Source: Scedosporium boydii (lineage: Eukaryota > Ascomycota > Sordariomycetes > Microascales > Microascaceae). Taken from it: DNA of 64,000 nucleotides. Positions 1 through 12,800 of this stretch are shown one piece after another. How positions within the stretch are numbered: the first letter of the stretch is position 1; every line of letters begins with the position of its first letter. The notes below the pieces were generated by a model. It was given only the letters and a program-made list of their open reading frames with translations, was not told the DNA's origin and made no database searches. The stretch lies in NCBI GenBank assembly GCA_002221725.1, contig NJFT01000083.1:92212-156211 (forward strand), read 5' to 3'. Made by a program: the position numbers and the translations under genes.

Positions 1-1
1 C

Positions 2-169
2 ACACACACGTCATCGCAGACGAATGGCATGCAGATCGATGGGTTGGCGGAGCAGAACGCCGGACCTTCGAGGGCGGATTGGGAGGCGGCGATGAATGGG
101 TTGAAGCCTTCTGTGAAGAATATTGAGATTTATCGGGAAATGGCGTTGGCTGATGAGCTGGATGATTAA
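2..169 (+). CDS. C-terminal end of an unidentified protein (5' truncated by window edge)
   Basis: An open frame enters from the left edge and ends at TAA 167-169, giving about 55 residues that finish with the acidic tail LADELDD. A segment reading DWEAAMNGLKPSVKNIEIYR precedes it. Codon choice is GC-ended and the reading is free of stops, which fits a real last exon. I do not recognise the family, and too little is present for a domain call. It is convergent with the cytochrome c gene, whose stop lies at 661. The beginning of this last exon is outside the window, so the frame start given is simply the first complete codon. Confidence 0.6.
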   Translation, partial: THTSSQTNGMQIDGLAEQNAGPSRADWEAAMNGLKPSVKNIEIYREMALADELDD

Positions 170-660
170 AAGTTTTTTGGGGCATTTTTGAATAAATAAC
201 TATTTCCCTGTTCATTTGTCTTGGTATCATGAGGAAGGAAACCTTTAGACCTTTGAATCGATATGAATGATGTCCATGGAAAGAAGATATGATTACCACA
301 TGTGAATTATTCGTTAACACTGTGTAATTTTCATCTCAGCTCATTCTCAGCTCGCTCTTGTAATCTGATCGAATAGAAACCACCCCTCACCTTTTCTAGA
401 ACTATGTTATGAGACACCATCAGATATATAACCTGCCTGGTAGTACAGCATGCAAGGTATGTCTCAGTATTGTGAGATTAGATGGTGGGGAGATGTATTT
501 ACTAAATGGATGGCCTCACGTTGGCCGCCACTAGTATTCTAAAGCTCTATAGTACAGATGAGGAAACTTTTTTCGCCAAACATTGCTCTGATGCAGGTCG
601 GATTCTAAGTTGGTTGGTAGGTTTGTTTTTCAAAAAAATAATAAAGATACATTGGGTCGT
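170..660. other. Intergenic, convergent 3' ends
   Basis: This 491-bp AT-richer stretch lies between the stop of the partial + gene and the stop of cytochrome c on the minus strand. It should contain both 3'UTRs. An AATAAATAA word at 189-197 lies just past the first stop and could act as a polyadenylation signal. I see no coding frame or structured element. Confidence 0.5.
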
Positions 661-1600
<940 letters not shown>

Positions 1601-2383
1601 TGTGTCTGATTAAAGGGGGAGAGGAAGAAAATAGAAGTGTTAAAGGATCGTTGATTTGAAAGCGACGCTACAAAAGGTCGTCAGGTTCGAGTTATCGAGT
1701 TCGTGAGAGTTGAAGATGAAAGGCGAAGTTAAGTTCGAGGAATGAAAGGATGGGAAGGAGGAGGGAAAAAAGTTTTGACAGGATTGCGCAGGGAAAAATA
1801 CCGGCTTTTAGTGGCGTAGGGAGAAATGCGTTAGCCGGGAGCTCGGATGATGACAGACCTCAGTCTTTCGAGGGTACCGGGGTACCTCGTAATGGGGATT
1901 TAGCTCATCGGCGAACAGAGTGGAGGCTTCGTGCAGCCAATCGGAGTGTGCGAATTGCCAACACATGCTAGTTCAGACTACAATCCGGGAAAAACTCGGG
2001 GTGTATGTGGGCCACAAGCTCCCTTTCTGGAGATTCCCCGGTAATTCCCGTGGATTAGTCATTGCTAGTTGTCTGGGGCGGCTCAGATTGACCTGGTCAT
2101 CACAATTGCATGTTGCAAAAATCGATCTCACCAACTGGCACCAAGTGGGTCTCCGCGGAATAGCGTTTTGCAGGCTTTTTTGCTCTGGATGGAGCCGCTC
2201 TTTTTTTTCAGATGCGGGCAGACCAGCACAACCCGTGACTACTGTCCATTGCATTGTGCTCGGTTTAGTACGACACCCCATCCTAGCCTCCATTAGACGA
2301 CAAAGGAGCCTAGGGCAGGCAAGTCCCAAGGCGAAGAAGATTGACCATCAAGGGTGGCTTTTTAAGGTCCAGAGCGACATGCA
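1601..2383. promoter_or_regulatory. Divergent promoter region, cytochrome c / mitochondrial membrane protein
   Basis: 783 bp separate the start codons of two mitochondrial proteins. A CCAAT box lies at 1937-1941 (AGCCAATCGG), a candidate HAP/CBC complex site of the kind known to control respiratory genes. A pair of GGTACC words separated by two bases lies at about 1874-1887. The minus strand has no ATG from 1601 to 1905, consistent with the cyc1 5'UTR lying there. Binding and transcription starts are inference. Confidence 0.45.
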
Positions 2384-3202
2384 ATGGCTCCCCCAAGCAG
2401 CCTTGTCCTCTCGACCCGGAGCGCCTCAACAGCGCTCCGACATCCGGTGATCCGAAACTTTTCATCCACCAGACTCCTCGCGGCGAAGAAGCCTCCGGCA
2501 CCGCATAAGCCCCTCGTGCTGGAGAAGCCTCTGAAGTTCAACCCTCCCTCCCATGGATCGCGGTTACCAAAGAAGCGCATACCTCAGCACTATGGCGGCC
2601 AGCTGTCCCAGGAGGAGATTAAGGCTCAGGACCGGCGGGACTATCCCACGATGATGCCGCCGCAAGGGACATGGGCGCATTGGTTCTGGACGAATCGGAC
2701 GATTCATGTTGTTATCACGGCGGTATGATTCTTCGGGAGCCTGCGCCCGGAGAGGGGAATCTTCTCCTCGCTGGGGCAGGCAGATATATCCGAAAACGAG
2801 GCCGCATATGTACTAACTTATTGGGATTGATAGGGCACACTCCTGGTACTCGGAATATCAACCTACTTCATGAATTTCGCGCACACCTCGCCCTTCGCAC
2901 ACCTCCTCCCCCCCATATCCGAATTCTCCGAGCACCCGATAGAGTTTATCCAGACGTACCTAGCCGTGATGAAGATGCATAACCAACACAACAGCCAATT
3001 GGCGTTCGAGAGCCGATCGAAGAAGATGGACGACGTGCTCAAGAGGCAGGCTTTCCAGATGGCGCATAAGACGGAGAAGGGCCCGATTGAGAAGTACTTT
3101 GGCCTGGGCAGGAAGGAGCCCGAGGTGGAGGAGACCCCAGCCGAGGAGAAGCCTGAGGCTGTTGGGGAGGAGAAGCCTAAGAAGAGATTTGGGATCTTCT
3201 AA
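2384..3202 (+). CDS. Uncharacterised mitochondrial single-pass membrane protein
   Basis: Two exons, 2384-2722 and 2834-3202, joined by a 111-nt GT-AG intron, encode 235 aa. The N-terminus is rich in Ser/Arg and carries RNFSSTRLL, a typical mitochondrial targeting and cleavage signature. The junction rebuilds one hydrophobic helix at about residues 105-127 (TIHVVITAGTLLVLGISTYF) preceded by the aromatic WAHWFWTNR. After it comes a conserved-looking region, SEHPIEFIQTYLAVMKMHNQ, then a charged Glu/Lys/Pro tail ending KKRFGIF. I believe this is a fungus-specific conserved family of unknown function; I cannot assign a complex. It is divergent from cytochrome c. A second ATG at 2379, five bases upstream and out of frame, precedes the chosen start. 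Confidence 0.85.
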
Positions 3203-3765
3203 GGGATTACGGCATGGCAATATAGAGTGTGGCTACAGAATATTCCGAGGCAGATGTCCTCGTCCTACTTCCAGAGATACTGGCAAGTTGTAAATATCAT
3301 TGTATCAAAAGCACCAATACAGTAATATCTCCACACGATTTTGACCAAGAAACACGAATACTACATAGTTAGTAATTATGAGAAGATGAATAGAAAAAAG
3401 AAAATCCGATCAACATGGCGGATAAAAGCGCATAACCTGTTTCTGGCGATCTTGGAAGAACCGAGGTTGAGCGATATCGGCTTATCAATAAGCTACTGGA
3501 GACGCATTGATGAATTGATTGATTGATACGCTGACTTGTGCTGCCAAATGACGACAGAACCACTGTAAAGGGACACTATCAATTCCACCCCACCACCACC
3601 GCATCACGAGTCACGCCTCGACTTAACGCTACCGCTTCATGTTTGCCTACCAGAACCTCTCTTACCCGCTGTCACTACCACAACCTCCTCCAAACTCATA
3701 CTTACACGATCTGCTCGTTTCCGTAGTTGCTTGTAGTTGTCAGCTTCAACTACGCATTTCTAAAA
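3203..3765. other. Intergenic, 3'UTR of mitochondrial gene and VPS20 promoter
   Basis: 563 bp between two + genes. Nothing protein-like is present. The second half is CA/CT-rich (about 3570-3760), the pyrimidine-rich composition typical of fungal promoters and leaders just before a start codon. Confidence 0.4.
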
Positions 3766-4564
3766 ATGGGGGCCAACTCCAGCAAAGTAACGGCTCAGGA
3801 CAAGTACGCCAGAACCTCTCCTATCCCACCCTCTCCCCTCTCTCCTCCCACAACTCCCTCTCCATACGAACGCTAACTTACCCCTTCGCCACACTTTCCA
3901 GAGCCATACTAGACATGAAAATCCAACGCGACAAGCTCCACCAATACCAACGCCGCATAACCATCCTCACCGACAAAGAAACCGCCATCGCCAAAGAGAT
4001 GCTCTCCCGCGGCGACAAGAACCGCGCGCTGCTCGCCCTCCGCCGGAAAAAGTACCAAGAGGGCCTGCTGGCCAAGACGGACGCCCAGCTCGAGCAGCTC
4101 GAGAAGTTGACGTCGAGCGTCGAGTTCGCGCTCATACAGAAGGACGTCGTGTTCGGGCTGGAGCAGGGGACGAAGGTGTTGACGGAGATTCATGCGGAGA
4201 TGGGGGGGATTGAACATGTGGAGAAGTTGATGGGGGAGACGGCGGATGCTATTGCATATCAGCAGGTATGTTGGGAATTACCGGGAATCCTACAGGAACC
4301 GTCTTTTCTTTTTCTTGGTTTTCGGCGACTAATGAACGGGTGTGTCTACAGGAGGTGAGCGATATGCTTGGTGGGAAGATTACGGTTCAGGATGAGGAGG
4401 AGGTGGAAGACGAGTTGGCGGCGCTGGAGGCCGAGGTCGCAGGGAAAACAGCGGTGTTGCCCAACGTGCCGGATTCGAGCCTCCCCATCCACGAGAGACC
4501 CGAGGGCGTCCGGGAGGCGGAACCGGCGAAACAACCTGAGCGGACAGCGATGCTGGCATCTTAA
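3766..4564 (+). CDS. vps20: ESCRT-III subunit VPS20 (CHMP6 family)
   Basis: ESCRT-III nucleator that couples ESCRT-II to Snf7 polymerisation on endosomes during multivesicular-body sorting. Three exons, 3766-3803, 3902-4265 and 4352-4564, give 204 aa. The N-terminus MGANSSKVT has Gly2 and Ser/Lys positions of an N-myristoylation signal, characteristic of Vps20/CHMP6. The coiled-coil Snf7 core follows (AILDMKIQRDKLHQYQRR, LALRRKKYQEGLLAKTDAQL, then IEHVEKLMGETADAIAYQQ). The acidic C-terminal helix VEDELAALEAEV resembles a MIT-interacting motif that recruits Vps4. Length is normal. The first exon is short (38 nt), but it supplies the myristoylation motif and splices in frame. It is convergent with the downstream kinase-like gene. 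Confidence 0.95.
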
Positions 4565-4930
4565 TCCGCGTTTTGATAATGGCTCGTTTCGTTTTATCTT
4601 GCTTATACATGCCGGAGTTTTTGTTCGTCTAATGCCGGTTACGGAGTTGTTCATTGAGCGGGTGGATTTATGAAAGACCTAGAATTGTGGCATTTCTCCT
4701 CTTTTTTGCATCAAGGGGTCCGGAGCATATCGTCTTTTTTTTTTTGAAACGATAGGGAGTACACAATGATGTTTTATGAAGAATCTTGTTGTTTCTTTTA
4801 TCAACCTAGCACGGAAGACTCATTACCCCTTTCCCTTTCCCTTTTCTTTTTATCCTCCCCCCATTTCACGTCATCCTCGGCTAGTTTATGTTTGATAGAT
4901 ATGAGGAACCCTCCTCTAGACCATTAAATC
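4565..4930. other. Intergenic between convergent VPS20 and ketosamine-kinase genes
   Basis: 366 bp of 3'-flanking DNA with T runs (4736-4746) and pyrimidine-rich blocks (4828-4863). No coding signal is seen. Confidence 0.4.
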
Positions 4931-6073
4931 TCATAAGTTGCCATACTTCGAAAGCAGTTTCTGCATGATAGACATCGCCGACCCACGATACCCTCCACCA
5001 AAGAGAGCGGTATGATTCAAATGGTGATACCTAAATCTCATCGTTAGCTCACCAGCATTCAAACAAGAAGAAGGACCAGCAACTCACAGCTCATACAATA
5101 ACAACCTATCCTCCCACTCCTCAACCGGCTCACCTTTCGGCACCAACCTCTCGTACTCCTTCCAAAACCCGGATCCAAACCCTCCAAACATCCTCATGAT
5201 CCCCAACTCATACTCCGAATGCCCATACACGCACGAAGGATCATAAACCACCTCCTCCACCCCTCCCTTGCCCCCAATCCGTCCCCTCGCATGATTCCCC
5301 GACCACAAATCCCCGTGAACAACAACAGGCACCACGCCCTTGAGCCGGTCCTCCCCCAGGACCCTAGGCACGACGTTCTCAATGGTATTATTCACGGCAT
5401 CCTCGAGCGCGCCGTCACTTTCGCCCTTGCGCTTACACTCAAGCAAGATGGCCCGGAGCCTATTCTCCCCGAAGAACGCCGCCCACGAATCCTGCCAGCT
5501 GTTTTCTTGCACCGTCGCGCCGCAGCACGTAGGCACGGGGAAGCCGAAGGCGGGTTTCGTGTGTCCTGGGGGAATAGGTGCGGGTGTTGTGTGGAGCTTT
5601 GCGAGCTTTTGGGCTAGGGATTGGCCAGAACCAACGCCGGAGGAATGGGAGAAGTCGAGGAATTCGGTGGCGAGGAAGAACTGGTTGGGGTTGGAGAGGG
5701 GGCCGTGGGCGAGGGATTTGGGGCAGAGGTTTGGGACGACGGAGTTTATTGCGTTGAGGGAGGCGTGTTCGCCTGGAAGTTGTAAGTCAGTTCAATCTTA
5801 GGAGCTGTTCGTTCTCACATAGAGAAGAAAGAGCTTCTATCAATTGCTTCGGACTAAGTCAAAAAAGCGCATATAAGGTAAAATACCTCTGAACATTACT
5901 TCTGAATCACTACCGCTCCCCGTCTTCACGAAATAATCCACTTCCTCTCCGTTGACAGTGGCTGTCAGGCGAAATGTCGATGCGAAGCCAGAGCCTCCGT
6001 GCGGTGACATCTTGGTCGTCGCGGCGTCGAGAGCGAGCGCCTTGATGAGTGCTGGGTCTACAGTTGGCGCCAT
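4931..6073 (-). CDS. Fructosamine-3-kinase family protein (ketosamine kinase)
   Basis: Members of this APH-like kinase family phosphorylate sugar adducts on protein lysines, destabilising them so the amine is regenerated. Three exons, 5887-6073, 5088-5772 and 4931-5030, encode 323 aa, close to the family's usual 290-330. The catalytic motif HGDLWSGN sits at residues 215-222 (Asp217 as base, Asn222 for metal). Other family signatures are the glycine-rich GGSGFASTFRL near residue 26, the lysine in VDYFVKTGSGSDSEVMF, SFxGEHASLNAI-type sequence after the first junction, PPGHTKPAFGF, and the activation-segment-like VYDPSCVYGHSEYELGIMRMF. The C-terminus ends KLLSKYGNL. The ATG at 6073 is the first in a clean leader. 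Cytosolic location and substrate are inferred. Confidence 0.92.
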
Positions 6074-6857
6074 TCCTGTAAGTTACCTCGTCTCGATTGG
6101 ATATCGGTGCAAGTCTGCGATGGCAGTAGTATAAAGCTTGAATCTACTTGCTCCTCTTGAGCCCAGTCTAGATAATAAGACGAGAGTATGAGAAGATGGA
6201 AGAATGAAGAGAGGATGAGGGGTTGATAACAATAAGCAGCAGCGTCTGCACGAATCATTACATCATCCGATATCATCCATTGTTTCCTGATCTTCGCCAT
6301 CTGAATGATTCCACTCATGTGTTTGTGCATCATGTGCTTCCACTTCTTCCACTCTACGCAACAGTGGCAATGGGAGCATGGTTCATCGTTGACATCTCTC
6401 CCATAACTACTTGGTAGAAGCTACATTTCAAATTATAGAATCTGATCCAATCCCAGTTTTCCAAAGAATAGATATCCATAACAAGTCCATAAAAACACAG
6501 GGCTAGCCAACCGAAATGCCAACAGACAAAATGCTTGCAGAATCCCCCCTCCGAAGACATCAATGATACAGCCCATGAGGGACATGATGAAGAAGGAGAA
6601 GAATAGACACATAAAACACACAAATATGCGATGCAAACCAGATCAAATCAACCCGCTGAAAATTCGTAGCAAGAGAAGGAAAAAACCATCTAACATGGAG
6701 GGGGAATAAAGCACAACCATTCTATGCCATGCTGCCATACTTTCTAAAAATGCTTTGATGAAAAAAAAACGAGACGCCCTTCGTGATACAACGTTTTGAA
6801 GCTCCATGAACCTCCTTTTTAATTGCAACATCAAAACATGCTTCTCATGTCATCAAA
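6074..6857. other. Intergenic, kinase-gene promoter and 3' end of glutamate synthase
   Basis: 784 bp between two minus-strand genes. The stretch is AT-richer than the flanking exons. Several small frames exist, none resembling a protein family. An A9 run occurs at about 6762-6770. Confidence 0.4.
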
Positions 6858-9800
6858 TCATGCCTTTTCCATCGCCTCGAAAACCTCCTGCGCGGTGGCC
6901 CGAACAATACCGCCAGTTACAGGCAGTTCGGTACAGTTCTCGAGGTAGAGATCGACCTCGCGAGCGGCCTGGCGACCCTCGTTGATACCCCTATTATATC
7001 GTTAGCATATCCTGTCGCGAAAGGTAGAGAGGCGGGGGTCATGTAGTAGGAACTAATTAAACTTACCAGACGATAAGGGACTGGCCGCGGCGGCAGTCAC
7101 CAGCAGCGAAAACGCCCTCCACATTGGTGCAGTACTTGCCGGCAGGTGTCTTAACGTTCTTCCTAGCATCCTTCTCAATCATGTCGCCGAGGACACGATC
7201 TTCAGGGCCGAGGAAACCCATAGACAAGAGAACAAGGTCGGCGGGGAAGAACTCTCGGGAGTCCTCAAGCTTCTTCATGTCCCAGCCGCCATTGGAAGAG
7301 CGGGTCCACTCTACGCGAACGGTGTTGATACCCTTCAGCTTGCCCGTACCATCGTCGACAAACTCCTCCGACATGATGCAGTACTCGCGGGGGTCCTTGC
7401 CCGTGTGTTGCTTAACTTCATTGTGGCCGTAGTCGACCCGGTAGATGCGCGGCCACTGGGGCCAAGGGTTATCACTAGCACGCTCGGGGGGAGGCTGTGG
7501 CAGAAGCTCAAAGTTGACAACAGACTTGGCGCCGTGCCGGAGGGAGGTACCGATACAGTCATTGCCCGTATCACCACCGCCAATGACGATGACGTTCTTG
7601 CCCTTGGCCGAGATGTAAGCACCGTCGGCGAGCTCAGAGTCGAGAAGAGATTTGGTGTTGGCGTGAAGGAACTCCATAGCGAAGTGGATACCCTCAAGAT
7701 TGCGTCCCTTGGCCGGTAGGTCTCGGGCGACGGTCGAACCCGTGCAGATGACTACAGCGTCGTTCTCAGCCTTGAGGTCGGTCAAGCTGATCTCCTGGCC
7801 AATGGCCACGCCAGTCTTGAAAACGACACCCTCAGCAGCCATAAAGTCCGTTCGTCGCTTGACGATTCGCTTGTCCAGCTTCATGTTGGGAATACCGTAC
7901 ATCAAGAGGCCACCAGGACGGTCAGACCTTTCATAGACGGTGACACTATGACCGGCCCTGTTGAGCTGGTCGGCGCAAGCCAAACCAGAGGGACCGGATC
8001 CAATAATTGCAACCTTCTTTCCGGTGCGGACCTCAGGAGGCCTAGGAACCATCCAGCCCATCTCAAAACCGCGATCGATTATGGCGCACTCAATGGACTT
8101 GATACCCACAGGGTCCTCGTTGATTCCGAGAACGCAGGCACCCTCGCACGGGGCGGGGCACACGCGGCCCGTGAACTCGGGGAAGTTGTTGGTCATCAAG
8201 AGTCTGTCGAGGGCATCGCGCCATCTGTTTTGAAACAATAAATCGTTAAATTTTGGAATAATATTGGAAATAGGGCAACCGGTTTCTGACTGGCAGAAAG
8301 GGACACCACAATCCATGCAGCGGGCCGACTGATATTTAAGCTCATCCTCGTCCAGGCGCTGGCTGAGTTCCTGCCAATCCTTGATCCGAGTCTTGGCCGA
8401 GCGGTACTTTTCCGTGCGGCGGTGATACTTCATGAAGCCTTTGGTCTTGTCAAGGACGAGGGCCTTCTTCTTCTTCTCCGCAGCGCCATCGGCGATCATT
8501 TCCTCCATATCCTGAAGCTTCGGACCCTTGTTGTTGACTACCTTGGGTTGGGGAGAAGGGGTCGGGATCGGGACGATGAAATTGGTAACGCCGTTGGACT
8601 CAGCTGCCTTCTTGGCAGCTTCCTCCGCAAGAACCCTCTTGTAATCAACAGGGAGCACCTTGACGAAGCGAGAGAGAGCCCTAGAAAAGTTCATCAAGAT
8701 ACGTGCGGCAAGCTCGGATCCAGTGTAATGGTGGTGATCCTCGATAAGGCCACGAAGGTATGCAACCTCAGCAGGGTCTTCGACCGGGCCAGTCTCGACC
8801 ATTTCAGAGTTCAACTTGGAGAGGAAGTCATGGTGCTTGTCGAGGACGTAGGCGATACCACCAGACATACCAGCAGCGAAGTTGCGACCAGTGCTGCCAA
8901 GAATGACAACCCTACCACCAGTCATGTACTCACAACCGTGATCGCCGACACCCTCTACGACAGCGGTGGCACCCGAGTTTCGGACGGCGAAACGCTCAGC
9001 GGCGATACCACGGAAGAAGCAGGTACCGCTAGTAGCTCCATAGAGACAAACATTACCGATGAGAACGTTCTCCTCGGCCTTGAAGACGGCGGAGCGTGGA
9101 GGGTAGATGATCAGGCGACCTCCAGACAGACCCTTACCGACGTAATCGTTGGCATCACCCTCAAGCTCCAACGTGACGCCAGGGGCGAGGAAAGCACCGA
9201 AAGATTGGCCCGAGGAGCCCTTGATATTAACATGGACCGTGTCTACAGGCAGCCCCACTTCACCGAAGCGCTTGGAGATGTGGTACGAGAGAGAGGTACC
9301 CAACGCTCGGTCAGTGTTGACAACCTCGCACTCAATCCTCGATGGCAGACCCTTTTCGAGCGTCGTTTCGGATTCGGAAATGAGCTTGTTGTCCAAACGT
9401 ATGTAGAGCTTGTGATCTTGCTTGCGGACGTTGAAGGTGGCTACGCCAGGGCGTAGTTTGTGGGCGGGGGTGAGGAGCAAGCTCAAGTCGATATTGGCAG
9501 TCTTGTTGGTTCGCAGATCGTCGCGGACAGTAAGCATCTCGGCACGACCGACCATCTCATTAACGGTGCGGAATCCGAGCTTGGCCATGATGGCTCGCAT
9601 CTCGTTCGCGACGTAGTAGAAGAAGTTAATAACATGCTCCGGACTACCCGCAAACTTCTTCCTGAGTTCGGGATCCTGAGTGGCGATACCAACTGGGCAA
9701 GTATTCAAATGACACTTCCTCATGAAGATACAGCCCATGGCGATCAAAGGAGCAGTGGCAAAGCCCCACTCCTCAGCTCCAAGGAGACAGGCGATGGCGA

Positions 9801-12800
9801 CATCACGACCGGTACGGAGCTGGCCGTCAGTCTGGACAACGACGCGGCCACGCAAATCGTTAAGGACAAGTGTCTGATGGGTCTCTGCGAGGCCAAGCTC
9901 CCATGGGAGACCGGCATATTTGATACCAGTCCAGCGCGAAGCACCGGTACCGCCGTCGTGACCAGCGATAAGGATGTGGTCAGCCTTCGCCTTGGCAACA
10001 CCAGAAGCGATAATGCCAACGCCGACTTCCGACACAAGCTTGACAGACACACGAGACCTAGGGTTTGAGCACTTCAAGTCGTAGATCAACTGCTTCAAAT
10101 CTTCAATGGAGTAGATGTCATGGTGAGGAGGCGGCGAAATAAGACCGACACCGGGGGTGGAATGACGGGTGCGAGCAATAGAGGAGGAAACCTTGTGGCC
10201 GGGTAGCTCACCACCTTCCCCAGGCTTAGCTCCCTGTGCCATCTTAATCTGAATCTCGTCAGAGTCCGCAAGGTACGCGGAAGTAACACCGAAACGACCG
10301 GATGCAACCTGCTTGATGGCGGACCTCATGGTGTCGCCGTTGGGGAAGCGTTGTGAGCGTTCAGGATCCTCACCACCTTCGCCAGTGTTGGATTTGCCGC
10401 CGAGCCTGTTCATGGCAATGGCAAGAGTAGAGTGAGACTCCATGGAGATGGAGCCATAGGACATGGCGCCTGTGCAGAATCGACGTACAATCTCGGTCCA
10501 AGGCTCAACTTGGTCAATATGGATAGGTTCAGCATCTTCAAAGTTGAAGTCAAGTAGGCCACGGAGCGTGCACGACTTGATCTGCTCATATTCTCGGCGA
10601 GAGTAGGCCTCGTAGGACTTGTCGTTCTTCGTGCGAACGGCATCCTGGAGGTTGGCAATGGCAGTGGGGTCGTTGACGTGGGGCTCGCCACCGTCTCGCC
10701 AGTGATACTCGCCCGACTCGGGAAGAGATTCGATACCTACAGTGTACCTCGAGGGGAAACCCCGCTCATGGAACCTGAAGCCATCCTGGGCAATGATTTC
10801 GAAAGTAGCACCCTGGATACGAGAAGGTGTACCGTAGAAGCACCTCTCGACGACAACCTCATCAAGGCCGAGAGCCTCGAAGATCTGGGCACCCTTGTAG
10901 CTGGCCAAGGTAGAGATACCCATCTTGCTCATGACCTTGAGAATTCCACCGTCGCAGGAATGCTTGTAGTTCCGGATAAGCTCATCATCGGTGAGCTTCT
11001 TCTTAATTAAGCCTTCGCGGTTGAGCTTGAGGATGCACTCCATGGCGAGATAAGGGTTGATGGCGTCAGCACCATAACCGAGGAGCACACACATGTGGTG
11101 GACTTCCCGAGCCTCGGCGGTCTCGACAACAATAGCAGCCATGGATCGCCATTTGTTGGAAACCAAATGATGGTGGACCATACCAGAGGCCAGGAGAGCA
11201 GAAACAGCAACACGGTCCGCACCTGTGTTCCGATCAGACAAGACGATGATCCTGTCCTTAGCTTCGATTGCCGACATAGCCTCGCTACAGATAAAATCGA
11301 GGTGTTTCAGATAGCCGTCGACGCCCTCCTTCTTCGGGAAGGTCAGGTCAATAGTCTTGACAGTCCATTTGGGATACTTTATATGCATGTGCACTAAAGA
11401 GTTGAACTCGGGAATCGAGAGGATAGGGCTAGGTAGCAGGAGACGGTCACATTGAGAGCCGTCCATTTCCAGAAGGTTGCCTTGAGGACCCACATAACAA
11501 TCGAGAGACATGACGATAGACTCTCGAATAGGGTCGATGGGGGGGTTGGTGACCTGGGCGAAGAGCTGGCGGAAGTATTCGTAAGGTAGTCGAGGAGCCT
11601 GCGCTAAGCATGCGAGAGGAGCATCGTTACCCATTGAGCCCAGTGCTTCTTTCTCATCTGAGGCCATGGGCGCCAAGAGCAAGCTGACTTGCTCATGGGT
11701 GTAACCGAAGGCGTGCAATAGAGGATCCTGTTGGAGGGAAGCGGAGTCGGGCTTAGGAGAAAGATCCCTCTTGGCCGAGATGGCCTCGTACACCTCGGGT
11801 AGAGTAATTAGCTCTCTCTCAACCCAGGACCGGAAGTCGAAGCGGTTCGCAACATTGGTCTTCAGCTCAGTGTCATCAATGATACGACCAGCTAGTGTGT
11901 CGACGAGCAACATACGGCCAGGCTGGAGACGACCCTTCTTGATAACGCGCTCAGGGTCGACATAGAGAGTTCCCACTTCGGAAGCACAGATTATGCGGTC
12001 ATCATCCATGACGTAGAAACGGCAAGGCCGAAGACCATTTCGGTCGAGATTGGCACCACAATAACGACCATCGGCGAAGGTGAAAAGGGCGGGGCCATCC
12101 CATGGCTCCATCTGACAGGCGGCCCATTCGTAGAATGCAGCCTTTTTAGGGTCCATGCTAGAGTTCCCTTGCCAGGCTTCAGGAACCATAAGCATAACCG
12201 CTTCGGGTAAGGAGAGGACGCCGTTGATAGTCAACAACTCGAGCACATTATCAAAGGCGGCAGAGTCGGAACCGCCCTCCTCCACAATGGGATAGAGCGC
12301 CTCAAGTTCGGTGCCAAATTTGTCGGAACGCATGACACCCTCTCGAGCCTTCATCCAGTTCTTATTGCCACGAAGAGTGTTGATCTCACCATTGTGGGCA
12401 GCCCATCGGAGGGGTTGAGCACGATCCCAAGAGGGGAAGGTGTTCGTAGAAAACCGAGAATGGACAAGGGCGAAGTGTGCCTCATAGTCCGCGTTGACGA
12501 GATCATGGTAGTACTGGTAGACCTGCACGGGGGCAAGTTGGCCCTTGTAAACAATATTCTTGTTCGACAAGGAGCAGAGGTAAAACCAGTTATGCAGCCC
12601 AAGAGTGTGAGTAGCTCTCTTCCTCAGGACGTAGAGCTGCCTCTCGAAAAGACGCTCATCGAACTTCTCGGGGTCAGTCTGCTCAGGAGCATTTCCAGTT
12701 CCATAAGCGGACGCCAACACGACGAAGGGCTGCATTATAACGGGTTCTCGAGACTTGGCGGCAGGACCCAGAAGGGTGGAATCGACTGGGGGGCGGCGCC

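Noticed and set aside
8422..9456. 344-codon open frame on the + strand inside glutamate synthase
   Set aside because: It is antisense to a certain GOGAT exon and reflects that gene's codon bias; no family resemblance.
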